64,000 nucleotides of DNA from an uncultured Flavobacterium sp. (GCF_963422545.1 NZ_OY730245.1:248001-312000), one strand, 5' to 3'; shown: positions 27,767 through 36,286, numbered from the stretch's first letter. The notes: generated by a model from the sequence alone, not told the origin. Translations and numbers: made by a program.

Positions 27767-27816
27767 GCTCTTCGAAGAGTTCCTTATGAAACGCTGTGCG
27801 AACGTCTCTGAATTCG
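27767..27816 (+). repeat. GCTCT/GAAGAG repeat, copy b
   Basis: Starts GCTCTTCGAAGAGTTCCTTA and continues TGAAACGCTGTGCGAACGTC. It begins 11 bp after the second immunity gene and is followed at 27816 by GGTAGTGTTTCAG, which resembles an IS end. Confidence 0.65.
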
Positions 27817-27901
27817 GTAGTGTTTCAGATTAAGTGTTTTTTAAAAATAACTATGTAAATAACTGAAAGAGAATATAAAAAAATAATTATAGAGTAGAAT
27901 A

Positions 27902-27934
27902 AGAGACGACCCGTTGGTCGTCTCTTTTGTTTTT
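27902..27934 (+). terminator. Rho-independent terminator
   Basis: GAGACGACC (27903-27911), loop CGTT, GGTCGTCTC (27916-27924), then TTTTGTTTTT. It closes the orphan toxin-immunity unit. Confidence 0.8.
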
Positions 27935-27991
27935 AGTCTTTTAATAAGCTTTAAAATGTTTTTGCTATACCTTAGTGTTTCAAATTAGGTC

Positions 27992-28342
27992 ATGAAAATA
28001 AAATGTAATTCTTGCAATGGTAAATGCATAAAAAATGGATTTCAAGCTAACGGAAACCAGCGTTACAGATGCTGTGTGTGTAAAAAAAGACAGTAGTCTG
28101 ACTATAAGTATAATGTGTACAAAGGAAACATTAACGATGAAATAATTTTGTTCATAAAAGAAGGTTTAGGAATAAGAAGCACTGCAAGAATATTAAAAAT
28201 TTCAACTACAACATTATTGAAAAGAATCGTTTCAATTGCAAGAAGTATTAATCAGCCAATTATCAGTAAAGGAAAAACCTATGAAGTTGATGAAATGTGC
28301 TCTTATATAAGGAATAAGCGAAATTTTATCTGGCTGTTCTAA
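27992..28342 (+). pseudogene. IS1-family transposase remnant with in-frame stop
   Basis: Reading from ATG 27992 gives a zinc-ribbon start (MKIKCNSCNGKCIKNGFQ ... QRYRCCVCKKRQ), then TAG at 28094. The frame continues with DEIILFIKEGLGIRSTARIL and GKTYEVDEMCSYIRNKRNF before stopping early. These are the InsA-like helix-turn-helix and the very start of the InsB-like catalytic part; the remaining DDE region is missing. It is therefore inactivated twice, by a stop and by truncation. TTAGTGTTTCAAATTAGGTC just upstream resembles the GGTAGTGTTTCA at 27816. Confidence 0.75.
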
Positions 28343-28359
28343 ATATATTATAAATTACA

Positions 28360-28860
28360 TTACAACCTGTCTATCTTAAAATAAGCTAGTTCTTCTTCAT
28401 TTCTTCTCAAATTATTCAATCGTTCAAATCCGGCTTTTTGCAGCACATTTTGTGATCCGGTGTTATCGAGATTTGTTATAGCTACAACTTCTTTCGTATT
28501 TGTATTTGCAAAACTATATTGAGTTATAGCCTTACATACTTCTGTGGCAATACCTTTTCCCCAATATTCTCTACTAAGTACATACCCAATTTCTATTTGG
28601 TTTGTGTTGTGTACAAAAACACGAGCAACACACATTCCTATAAAATTATTATTTGTAGTATCGAATATTGCCCATCGACTAAGATTTTTCTTTTTATAAT
28701 TTTCAAGCAATTCATTAAACATCTCCACATATCTTTCTGGTGAAGCATTAGGAAGGTATTGTGTAACTTGATTATCTTTAAAAAGATCTAAAAATGTTTG
28801 TTGTTCTTGAGATAAAAATTCACGAATAATTATTCTTGGGCTTTGATAAAGAGTAGACAT
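28360..28860 (-). CDS. GNAT-family N-acetyltransferase (RimJ/RimL-like)
   Basis: A 166-residue cytoplasmic acetyltransferase. It begins with the SPRIIIREF block typical of RimJ/RimL relatives, contains the acetyl-CoA-binding region EIGYVLSREYWGKGIATEV near residues 90-108, and ends with the NxxSxxVLxKxGF-type segment NTGSQNVLQKAGFERL. The substrate is unknown. It converges with the IS1 remnant and lies among accessory genes. Confidence 0.85.
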   Translation of the reverse strand: MSTLYQSPRIIIREFLSQEQQTFLDLFKDNQVTQYLPNASPERYVEMFNELLENYKKKNLSRWAIFDTTNNNFIGMCVARVFVHNTNQIEIGYVLSREYWGKGIATEVCKAITQYSFANTNTKEVVAITNLDNTGSQNVLQKAGFERLNNLRRNEEELAYFKIDRL

Positions 28861-29061
28861 TGATTACATTAATATTAAGGTAAATGATTTAGAAGTTTTT
28901 CGTAAAATTAATAACAGAATTTTTCTTTTGTAAATACAGCCCAATTTACAGAAAATAAATAAGTAGAGCAAACTTCCCGCTCTCCAAAATGTTCGATGAC
29001 TTTGAGTAATTCTTCTAAAGATGTAAAAAGAGATTTTAGAAAATGATAAAAATGTCTAAAC

Positions 29062-29092
29062 AAAAAAAGCTTCAGATTTCTCTGAAGCTTTA
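29062..29092 (-). terminator. tRNA-type terminator repeat, copy T1
   Basis: Read on the minus strand: AAGCTTCAGA-GAAA-TCTGAAGCTT followed by TTTTTT. It is the same hairpin found behind the two tRNA genes of this window. Here it is 50 bp downstream of the minus-strand gene 29142-30236 and probably ends it. Confidence 0.7.
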
Positions 29093-29141
29093 TCTAGTTG
29101 TGAGAACAGACTGAAATCTGTTTTCGTTATGGGGAAATACT

Positions 29142-30236
29142 TTAAAACTTAGTATTTACTTTTTTAGAACGATCTGCAATGTATGATATAAGCCAGATTG
29201 TTTGCCCTTCTTTTACAAAGGATATTTTCTTTGTTGCTAAATTTGGAATGCTTTCCAGACAGCTCACCAATATGTTATTTGCCGAAATAAGATATTGCTG
29301 ATCGTATGTGCTTAAAACTCTGGCTGCTTCCTTATTGGTTTTGGCAAGGTTAGTAAACTTGACAAAATTATTCTTCAATATTGCATCATAATTAATAACG
29401 TCTTCCAGAGTTAAAGAAATATAATGATCTTTAACGTTTTCATTATAATATAAAGTTGCAAAAGCCCAGACTGCTCCGCCTGATAAATACATTTTTTCTT
29501 TTTTTAATAAAAGAGGATTTGCGTCAAGCATTTCTTTTATCTTCTTACGCAGAACCGGGTTAAAATCAAAAGATTTTTCCTGATACGTTGACATGTCATT
29601 AACTTGTTTTTGATTGGCAACCGTTTTTTTTACTGCATCAGTAAGTGTCATCGTACCAAAATCAAGTTCCAAAGGTATAAACTCTAATTTATTACCTTCA
29701 AGTTCATCAATGTAACCACCTCTGGTAGTTTGTGCACCAATATCAAGAAGGAAAGCATTAGCATAATCAACTGGTGGTATAGCGCCCTTAACAAGTATTT
29801 TAGGTTCTTCGTTAACATTAAGTATCTCAAGATCTTTGTTTGTAAGAGAAATAAGTTTGTTTTTTAAAACGTCAATGTTACGTGCAGTTGCGAAAACCGG
29901 AGAAGCTACCATAAAGATATTTTCTTCGCGAAGTTTAAATTCTTCTCTTATTTTTTTTAATTGGTCAACAATTATGACACTAATTTTGTTGATGTCGTCC
30001 TGAGGAACCTCGCCGGTAGCAGTAATATGATCGGCAAGACTAAGTCTCTCATTCGCAAAGTAGAGAATTTCATAATCTGCTTTTCTGATATTATTTACCT
30101 CCAGAACAGAAACTTTTATTGCTCTGCGTCCGATTTCAATTCCGGCATAAAGATTTTTTTGAGAAAATGAATTAATGGAAAAAAATAAATTTAAAAGAAT
30201 GAAAAATAGAATTTGGGATTTGTTTTTTTTAAGCAT
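29142..30236 (-). CDS. Exported Ppx/GppA-like ASKHA-fold protein
   Basis: A 364-residue protein with an N-terminal hydrophobic signal (ILFFILLNLFFSINSFSQ), then a domain resembling exopolyphosphatase/pppGpp phosphatase: YAGIEIGRRAIKVSVLEV near residue 30 (phosphate-1 loop), MVASPVFATARN near 107 and LLDIGAQTTRGG near 165 (phosphate-2 loop). Classical Ppx/GppA enzymes are cytoplasmic, so a secreted or periplasmic version is unusual. The loops deviate from the consensus (GSNS reads GRRA, GGGST reads GAQTT), so catalysis is uncertain. No operon partner is evident. Confidence 0.65.
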   Translation of the reverse strand: MLKKNKSQILFFILLNLFFSINSFSQKNLYAGIEIGRRAIKVSVLEVNNIRKADYEILYFANERLSLADHITATGEVPQDDINKISVIIVDQLKKIREEFKLREENIFMVASPVFATARNIDVLKNKLISLTNKDLEILNVNEEPKILVKGAIPPVDYANAFLLDIGAQTTRGGYIDELEGNKLEFIPLELDFGTMTLTDAVKKTVANQKQVNDMSTYQEKSFDFNPVLRKKIKEMLDANPLLLKKEKMYLSGGAVWAFATLYYNENVKDHYISLTLEDVINYDAILKNNFVKFTNLAKTNKEAARVLSTYDQQYLISANNILVSCLESIPNLATKKISFVKEGQTIWLISYIADRSKKVNTKF

Positions 30237-30737
30237 TGTATTTAATTGTAGTTAGGGGGTATTATTTATTTTTGAATAAAGACTTTAAAGTAGTTGGTTG
30301 TGGTATTTATGTGAAAGTCATAATTTTAAATTGAAAATAACGGGTTTCAATACAAGATTGCAAATTTATAAAAACATTCACTAACATAAATGCAGTTATT
30401 AATAAAACATGTTATTTAATTATTATGGTAGTGTTTCAATGTTAATACTATATGATTTTAGATTTCTAACGTATTGAAATAGAGTAATAATCAGAAATGA
30501 TTTAGTTTAAGGATGAGTAATAGAAATCCTTGCTCTCCAAGATGTTTTTATGCAAAACGGTAGAAATGTTTTTGATTTTGTGCGATTTTTTGCTCAATCA
30601 AAATTGAAAATCTTTTAAAAGCCTGTTGACATTTATGTTCTGTAAATTATTTTTTAGTTTCAAAATTTGAGCTGCTTATGAAGGTTTTTTCTTCATCGGA
30701 AGAAAAAAATTAAGGCAGAGATTAGATTTAGCTCATA
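30237..30737. other. Gene-free stretch upstream of tRNA-Glu terminator
   Basis: About 500 bp, AT-rich, with no supported coding frame. The only notable string is GGTAGTGTTTCA at 30427-30438, identical to the sequence at 27816-27827 and similar to an IS1-type end. Confidence 0.5.
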
Positions 30738-30770
30738 AAAAAAGCTCCAGATTTCTCTGAAGCTTTGTCT
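30738..30770 (-). terminator. tRNA-Glu terminator (T2)
   Basis: Minus strand: AGCTTCAGA, GAAA tetraloop, TCTGGAGCT, then seven T. It starts directly behind the tRNA-Glu CCA end and is the reference form of the dispersed terminator repeat. Confidence 0.85.
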
Positions 30771-30772
30771 TG

Positions 30773-30847
30773 GTAGCCCGTAGCGGAATCGAACCGCTCT
30801 TACATGGATGAAAACCATGCGTCCTAACCGATAGACGAACGGGCCTG
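30773..30847 (-). tRNA. tRNA-Glu (anticodon UUC)
   Basis: A minus-strand cloverleaf of 75 nt including an encoded CCA. The acceptor is GGCCCGT/ACGGGCT with discriminator A. The D-arm region reads CGTCTATCGGTTAGGACG, the anticodon stem is CATGG/CCATG around TTTTCAT (anticodon TTC), and the T-loop is GGTTCGATTCC. All expected positions fit tRNA-Glu. Confidence 0.93.
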
Positions 30848-31170
30848 TTTTGCTATTGCGGGTGCAAAAATGCAATTAATTTTGATATACACCAAAATAT
30901 TTTTTTGAAAAATATTCTGAAAATATCACATTTAGAAATAATCAATTGTAAATAAATTGGCTTAACTAAGATGTATTTGTTTGATTAATAATTGTTTGTT
31001 TTGGATGAAAAAGAGTGATAAATAAGATTTTTTCTTCATTTTATTAGAAATAATAATTTTTAATAATATTAAAAATTATTGTTTTGAAAGAATATTCTTT
31101 TGATTTTTTTATTGCATTTTGAAAAGTTCTACCAAAAAGTTTGAAAAATGTCTCTGACTTTGCGCATTTT

Positions 31171-31316
31171 TTGTTCCTAAAAGCCGTAAATTTCATAAAA
31201 GTCCCACTATAAAGAATTCTAATGATAGTTGGAGATTTGTTGATGCTCAAAACGGTGTTGGATATACGAGAGCTGTGATGGAAAAACATTTAAGTCATAT
31301 AAAATTTTTGAAGTAA
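31171..31316 (+). pseudogene. C-terminal remnant of a third toxin domain
   Basis: An open frame without a start ends at TAA 31314-31316 and reads ... KNSNDSWRFVDAQNGVGYTR followed by AVMEKHLSHIKFLK. It has the look of a toxin C-terminus, and the putative immunity gene starts 7 bp later. Upstream, it abuts GACTTTGCGCATTTTTT, which also occurs in the terminator at 11906. The body of the toxin gene is missing. Confidence 0.5.
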
Positions 31317-31323
31317 AGTAGTT

Positions 31324-31845
31324 ATGGAAGATTTGATTAATAAGATTTTAGGGAATGATTTTGAAATAATAAGGCAAGTTGAATCAGGTGATTCAATATT
31401 TATCTTTTTTCATGAAAAAGGATATAGTAATCCTTTTAATGATGAGATGCTAAATTTGGTTTCAGGACGGGGTCCTTTGAAAATTAATAAAAAGACAAGA
31501 GAATATGAATTTACGAATGTTTATGATTTCTATTCCGAATATGGAGATAATGAGTTATTTTTTCCAAAGCAAAGTAATATTCCTATCAATTGGGATATAG
31601 TAATATCAAATATCAGAAATAGAAAACGTATAAATGTAGATGATTTTATATTATTATTGGAACACAATAATTTGTCTCTTGATTCCTTTGATATTTATAG
31701 TATGAAACCTCCTGAAATATATGATATTGAAATAAAAAATGATAGAGCGATTATTTTTCTAGTGGATTTTCTTAATGAAGTAAATGCTAATTATACGATT
31801 AAGAACAATAATCATTTTGTGATAAAATTAGATATTGAGAATTAA
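31324..31845 (+). CDS. Putative orphan immunity protein
   Basis: A 173-residue acidic soluble protein without signal or membrane segment (MEDLINKILGNDFEIIRQ ... NNHFVIKLDIEN). I do not recognise a family. The immunity assignment rests on three observations: it follows a toxin-like C-terminal remnant by 7 bp, it is followed by the same GCTCT-type repeat found behind the other two immunity candidates, and its size and composition are typical of cytosolic immunity proteins. If correct, it would protect against a cytoplasmic-acting toxin no longer encoded here. Confidence 0.5.
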   Translation: MEDLINKILGNDFEIIRQVESGDSIFIFFHEKGYSNPFNDEMLNLVSGRGPLKINKKTREYEFTNVYDFYSEYGDNELFFPKQSNIPINWDIVISNIRNRKRINVDDFILLLEHNNLSLDSFDIYSMKPPEIYDIEIKNDRAIIFLVDFLNEVNANYTIKNNNHFVIKLDIEN

Positions 31846-31853
31846 AAAAAAAC

Positions 31854-31925
31854 AGATCTGCGAAGAGTTTTTATGAAAGATAAATTTGCTAGGAGTGTTG
31901 TGCAAACGTCTCTTGACTTCAGCCC
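31854..31925 (+). repeat. GCTCT/GAAGAG repeat, copy c (diverged)
   Basis: GATCTGCGAAGAGTTTTTAT, then GAAA and, after an insertion, GTGCAAACGTCTCTTGACTT. It begins 9 bp after the third immunity candidate. Confidence 0.5.
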
Positions 31926-31963
31926 TGAAATATAAATATCTTAATAGTTTTAATGCTAAATAA

Positions 31964-32056
31964 ACAAAAAGCTTCAGATTTCTCTGAAGCTTTGTCTTAG
32001 TAGCCCTAACAGGACAATTCTTGAATCATTTTATTGATGATTTGAAAAAAATGGGA
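31964..32056 (-). repeat. tRNA-terminator repeat, copy T3, with tRNA-3'-end-like flank
   Basis: The terminator hairpin (31965-31992) is followed on the plus strand by CTTAGTAGCCCTAACAGGAC and AATTCTTGAATCATTTTATT. The same flank recurs at copy T7 (41895-41949). On the minus strand it reads like a degraded T-arm plus acceptor end. No cloverleaf can be formed. Confidence 0.6.
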
Positions 32057-32124
32057 TATTTAGTAAATGATTATTTAAAAAAACAGCTTAACCGCAGTTC
32101 TAATTTACATAATCATTTTATGCT

Positions 32125-32295
32125 TTATTTTTTTTGTTCATTTTTTTCCTTTAATCTTTTCGCATTCTTTAGGCTATTATTAAGCATCCACTCAATCTGA
32201 CCATTGACACTACGAAATTCATCACTAGCCCATTTTTCAATTGCTTTCATCGTTTCTGAATCAATTCTTAATGCAAATGACTTTTTTTCAGACAT
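32125..32295 (-). CDS. Small Arc-like ribbon-helix-helix DNA-binding protein
   Basis: A 56-residue protein starting at ATG 32295. It reads MSEKKSFALRIDSETMKAIE, then KWASDEFRSVNGQIEWMLNN and a lysine-rich tail. The beta strand SFALRID followed by two helices, with FRSVNGQIEW as the second, is the Arc/MetJ fold. Its start lies 4 bp beyond the stop of the SPFH gene, so the two form an operon. This SPFH-plus-Arc-domain pairing is found in many bacteria; the small protein could autoregulate the pair. Confidence 0.8.
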   Translation of the reverse strand: MSEKKSFALRIDSETMKAIEKWASDEFRSVNGQIEWMLNNSLKNAKRLKEKNEQKK

Positions 32296-32299
32296 CTTT

Positions 32300-33154
32300 T
32301 TATTGATTTAAAGTACCTGTATTTATTACAGGTTTAGTTTCACTATCGCCACAAAGTACGACCATTAAATTACTTACCATTGTTGCTTTTCTATCTTCAT
32401 CAAATTCTATAATTTCTTTATCTGCTAACAGTTTTAAAGCACTTTCAACCATACCAACAGCACCTTCAACAATTTTATGACGTGCAGCAACAACAGCCGA
32501 CGCTTGTTGGCGTCGTAACATCGAATGAGCAATTTCAGGAGCATAGGCTAGATATCCAATTCTTGACTCTATTACTTCTATTCCCGCAATTTCTAATCGC
32601 TGCGTAACTTCGTTTTCAAGCGCTTTGTTAACATCGTCAAAATTGGTACTTAATGTTATGGTTGCTCTCTCATCTTCAAAATGGTCATATGGAAAAGAAC
32701 CTGCAAGTTTTCTAACAGCCGAATCTGTTTGAATTCTAATGAATGTCTCGTAGTTATCAACTTCAAACGTAGACTTAAATGTATCTTTAACTTTCCAGAC
32801 TAATATTACGCTAATTAAAATAGGATTTCCCATTTTATCATTAACCTTAATTTTTTCACTTTCAAAGTTTCTTGCACGCAAAGACAAACTTATTTTATTA
32901 TAAAAAGGGTTTACCCAAAACAAACCACTTTGTTTAACACTTCCTTTATAATCTCCAAACAATAACAGGACTTTTGAGCTGTTCGGACCTATTACAATAA
33001 AACCATTTATCAAAAGAACAAATAGTAGAAATGAAGCTACTGTTAATATCATGTTGCTTGACATAAAACCATAAAGTGCTACTGCCAATGATAATAATAG
33101 AATAACAATAAACAAATAGCCATTAAAGGGTATTAAAACTTTTTCTGTTTTCAT
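32300..33154 (-). CDS. SPFH/Band 7 domain membrane protein
   Basis: A 284-residue protein with two N-terminal membrane segments (about 9-28 and 33-53), followed by an SPFH domain from about residue 55 (GPNSSKVLLLFGDYKGSVKQSG) to about 230, including the RLEIAGIEVIESRIGYLAYAPEIA block and RRQQASAVVAARHKIVEGAV at the coiled region. SPFH proteins oligomerise at membrane microdomains and often chaperone other membrane proteins. It is the upstream partner of the small Arc-like gene. Confidence 0.88.
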   Translation of the reverse strand: MKTEKVLIPFNGYLFIVILLLSLAVALYGFMSSNMILTVASFLLFVLLINGFIVIGPNSSKVLLLFGDYKGSVKQSGLFWVNPFYNKISLSLRARNFESEKIKVNDKMGNPILISVILVWKVKDTFKSTFEVDNYETFIRIQTDSAVRKLAGSFPYDHFEDERATITLSTNFDDVNKALENEVTQRLEIAGIEVIESRIGYLAYAPEIAHSMLRRQQASAVVAARHKIVEGAVGMVESALKLLADKEIIEFDEDRKATMVSNLMVVLCGDSETKPVINTGTLNQ

Positions 33155-33337
33155 AATGAGTAATATTTAAATGATATTAAATTGATATCATAAAGTTACG
33201 TAATATTTTAATGCAAAAACAGTTTTTTGTAATTTAAAAGTTTGAAAATAAGAGAAGTAGTGAAATTAAAGTATAAATAATACCAATAACACAGATTTGC
33301 AATTTGTGTTCGTGAAGGAAATCTAAAAAGTACTTAT

Positions 33338-33395
33338 AAAAAAAGCTCCAGATTTCTCTGGAGCTTTGTCTTAGTAGTCCCAACGGGGACATTTG
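33338..33395 (-). repeat. tRNA-terminator repeat, copy T4
   Basis: Terminator hairpin with a perfect AGCTCCAGA/TCTGGAGCT stem at 33343-33365, then CTTAGTAGTCCCAACGGGGA on the plus strand, similar to a tRNA acceptor/T-arm end. No tRNA gene follows. It lies between the SPFH and OMP genes, in a 301-bp gap without other content. Confidence 0.6.
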
Positions 33396-33455
33396 CGCAG
33401 TACTAGCAAGAACACCTCTGAGAACGAGGTGTAAAAGTGCTGAAATTATTAAGTT

Positions 33456-34010
33456 CTAGAAAAAGAAATAACCAACAGATAATTGAAGTACTCCGTTTTT
33501 ATTTTTAATAGAAGAACCCTCTACATTATTAATATTAGTTAATCCAAGATTATATCTCGCACCAAAATTAAGTCCGTTGTCAAGTTTATAGCCTAAGCCA
33601 AAATTAACACCAAAATCAAAAGTTTTAAACGAATCTTTTACATTTGTCTTTTCATTTTTAGCAGCAAGTAAAAAACCTATTTGCGGTCCTGCTTCAACAC
33701 TTAATCCTTTTGTTAGATAATATTTTCCCATTAAAGGAATGTTCAGATAACTTAAGGCAATTGCATTATCATTGAAACTATATCCCTGACCAGAATACAT
33801 TAATTCAGGTTGAAAAGAAAATTTATCTGAAATGGGAATTTCTGATAAAACACCAAAATTAAATGATGTTACGGTACCAATACCTTTGGTATTATCTCCG
33901 CTGATATTTGCAAAGTTTAAACCTCCTTTAGCGCCAAATTTAATTTCTTGGGCATTAACATTTGCAAATCCTAAAACTGTAAAAACAGCTAGTAATAAAA
34001 TTTTTTTCAT
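33456..34010 (-). CDS. Outer-membrane beta-barrel (porin-family) protein
   Basis: A 184-residue protein with signal peptide ending ANVNAQ, followed by alternating strands of an eight-stranded barrel: KFGAKGGLNFANISG at the start, LNIPLMGKYYLTKGLSVEAGPQIG in the middle and a terminal aromatic strand LQLSVGYFFF. This matches the OMP_b-brl family common in Bacteroidota. The function is unknown. A seven-TM AraC regulator gene lies upstream on the same strand. Confidence 0.85.
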   Translation of the reverse strand: MKKILLLAVFTVLGFANVNAQEIKFGAKGGLNFANISGDNTKGIGTVTSFNFGVLSEIPISDKFSFQPELMYSGQGYSFNDNAIALSYLNIPLMGKYYLTKGLSVEAGPQIGFLLAAKNEKTNVKDSFKTFDFGVNFGLGYKLDNGLNFGARYNLGLTNINNVEGSSIKNKNGVLQLSVGYFFF

Positions 34011-34098
34011 AAAAAGTGATTTGAATTATTTGAATCCAAAATTCGCATAAGAAAAGTTAGAAAAGGTTTCAAAAGCTTAAAATTGTATAAATTGGTAC

Positions 34099-35235
34099 TT
34101 ATTTACTGGTATTTTTATATTCATTTGGTGTTTGACCCGTAATTTTTTTAAAGGTTTTATAAAAAGTCGTTTTTGAAGTAAACCCAGATTCTAATCCCAT
34201 TGTCAACAAATTATAGTTTTCATATTCAGAATTTGAGATCATTTCCTTGACAGCTTCAACCCTGTATTGATTAATGTAATTGGCAAAGTTGTCTCCTGTT
34301 ATCGTGTTTACGATTTGGGAAACATATCCAGCGCTTATGCCTAGTTTTTCGGCGACTTTTTCTCTGTTTAATGTACTGTCAGTATAAATGTGCTCATTTT
34401 TGCAAAGAAGTTCCAGTTTTTGAAAATAAAGATTATCTGTCGTGATAGATTCCCTATATTCTTCGGGCGTACTATTTTCTACAATTTGCAGATTGGTATG
34501 CGAAATAGCTAAATCTTTATTTAGGAAATTGTAGATAGCATCTTTGTTTTTGGCTAGTTTGTATTTGTAAATGCCTATATAAGCTGTCCAATGAATTATG
34601 AATGTTGCAGATAAAGCCAGAACGTTCATAGTAGGAGAAATGTCATATTGAAGAAATAAGCCGGCTAGACAAGTAATAAGAAAAGCGAATAGCAATGAAG
34701 AAATAATTGTTAATAAGGTAATTATCCATTTTTTTTCCTTTGAATCTTTTAAATGTCTTATCATAAAATAAGAGTAAATTGGCAGGAATGGGATAAATGT
34801 AACGGCTAAAGCAAGGTGAATCAGGCCAAGTATGTTTATTATACCGATGCCAAACTCAGAAATAGTATAAATTCCTGCAACATGATCAAGATCTTGTGTA
34901 ATATTAAGAACAGCGGAATAGGCAAATGGAATAAAACACAAATAAAATTTTTGTTTGCTTTTTGGAGTATCATCAATCCGGTTTATAATAAACAGGAATA
35001 AGAAAGCAGGTATTAGAAATACCCACTCGATGTGGTCAATAAAGCGTAGAAAAGGGTAGGGAGTAAAGGCGCCCTCAATCTCAAAAACATGATTCAGTAA
35101 AATAATTGAAAGTGTAAATAGTAAGTATGCCAGATATTTATTTGAATTACTATTGAATAAGGAAGACTTTAAAATAATTAAACCTAAGACTATTCCCTGA
35201 AAAATCGCAATATTTAAAAGTGTGGTATAAATCAA
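34099..35235 (-). CDS. Membrane-anchored AraC-family regulator
   Basis: A 378-residue protein with about seven transmembrane helices in residues 1-225 and a C-terminal AraC helix-turn-helix domain (KLGISAGYVSQIVN near 290; LESGFTSKTTFYKTFKKITG near 345; TPNEYKN end). This 7TM-AraC architecture is common in Flavobacteriia, where a membrane sensor is fused directly to the DNA-binding domain. The ligand and targets are unknown. Confidence 0.88.
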   Translation of the reverse strand: MIYTTLLNIAIFQGIVLGLIILKSSLFNSNSNKYLAYLLFTLSIILLNHVFEIEGAFTPYPFLRFIDHIEWVFLIPAFLFLFIINRIDDTPKSKQKFYLCFIPFAYSAVLNITQDLDHVAGIYTISEFGIGIINILGLIHLALAVTFIPFLPIYSYFMIRHLKDSKEKKWIITLLTIISSLLFAFLITCLAGLFLQYDISPTMNVLALSATFIIHWTAYIGIYKYKLAKNKDAIYNFLNKDLAISHTNLQIVENSTPEEYRESITTDNLYFQKLELLCKNEHIYTDSTLNREKVAEKLGISAGYVSQIVNTITGDNFANYINQYRVEAVKEMISNSEYENYNLLTMGLESGFTSKTTFYKTFKKITGQTPNEYKNTSK

Positions 35236-35462
35236 ATTTTTAATATAAAAGTTGTTTTTAAGATTTGTTTTGGGATATAATGGTAATTAGCTGTTTTTTA
35301 AAACATAGCTTATTTCATACGAGTTGATAAGACGAATTTATATTAATAGTGATGATTTTTCTTAAGGGATTAAGAAATGATTAACTAAAACGATAAAGAA
35401 TTATTAGGTATTCTGATTAAAGAAAAGAAGAAGTTTACTTGAGAATTTTTAGTTAGAAAAAT

Positions 35463-35530
35463 AAAAAAAACTCCAGATTTCTCTGAAGCTTTGTCTTAGT
35501 AACGGGAAGTACTCAAATATCTAACCATAT
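35463..35530 (-). repeat. tRNA-terminator repeat, copy T5
   Basis: The hairpin is flanked on the plus strand by CTTAGTAACGGGAAGTACTC and AAATATCTAACCA. The same flank stands at T6 (40260) and T9 (43720) and resembles the 3' end of the tRNA-fMet gene (TAGCGGGAA...). Confidence 0.6.
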
Positions 35531-35590
35531 AGTATTTTAGCATGCGTATCTTAAATTTTAAAATAGAAAAATAATATACAAATTATTTTT

Positions 35591-36286
35591 CTATTTATAC
35601 TTACTCAAATCTAGATTAAGAATATTACCTACTCTGCTAAACTCTTCATTAATCTTCGCATTTAAGATTAGTTGTTCATTTTTTATTGGATGATTAAAAA
35701 TTAACTGATGTGCGTGAAGCATCATTCCTTTCAGGTCATAATTCTCCAGCCATAATTTATTTTGTTTGTTACAACCATGTGGCCGACTTCCTAAAATGGG
35801 ATGAAAAATATGTTTAAAATGTTTTCGCAATTGATGCATACGTCCAGTTTCGGGAATCGCTTCGACCAAACAATATCGTGACGTTGGTTGATTGTTAAAT
35901 TCTAACTCAACTTCGGCATTTTGCAAACGATGAAAGTATGTTATAGCATTTTGTTTAATGTCATCATCATTGATTAAATCATAATCAATCGTTAGTTCTT
36001 CGGGTGACCAACCGCGTAAAATTGCTAAATATTTTTTTTCGACTTCGCGTGTGGCGAAACGATCATTCATAATTTTTAAAACCTCTTTATCCAATGCAAA
36101 TAACAAAATTCCAGATGTTTTGCGGTCTAACCGATGAATAGGATAAACGTGTTGGCCTATTTGATTTCTCAATTCCTGAATTGCATAAACTTTTGCATCT
36201 CGCGCATAAAATGATTTATGAACCAACAATCCACTTGGTTTATTAATTGCTATAATATATTCATCTTGGTAAAGAATTTCTAACAT
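35591..36286 (-). CDS. truC: RluA-family pseudouridine synthase (TruC-like)
   Basis: A 231-residue enzyme that isomerises uridine to pseudouridine in tRNA. Motif order is standard: EYIIAINKPSGLLVHKS near residue 9, the catalytic HRLDRKTSGILLFAL with Asp54, and the RMHQLRKHFKHIFHPILG block near 150. Short length with no S4 domain, together with the HP(I/L)LGS(R/S)PHG segment, fits TruC, which modifies U65, better than RluC/D. The symbol is tentative. Confidence 0.85.
   Translation of the reverse strand: MLEILYQDEYIIAINKPSGLLVHKSFYARDAKVYAIQELRNQIGQHVYPIHRLDRKTSGILLFALDKEVLKIMNDRFATREVEKKYLAILRGWSPEELTIDYDLINDDDIKQNAITYFHRLQNAEVELEFNNQPTSRYCLVEAIPETGRMHQLRKHFKHIFHPILGSRPHGCNKQNKLWLENYDLKGMMLHAHQLIFNHPIKNEQLILNAKINEEFSRVGNILNLDLSKYK

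Noticed and set aside
28115..28342. Independent 75-residue DNA-binding gene
   Set aside because: It is in frame with the upstream zinc-ribbon part from 27992 and separated only by a TAG codon, so it is one broken IS1-type transposase.
31993..32056. Functional tRNA gene next to terminator copy T3 (and similar flanks at T4-T7 and T9)
   Set aside because: Only a T-arm/acceptor-like stretch is visible; no anticodon or D-arm can be paired, so these are remnants at most.
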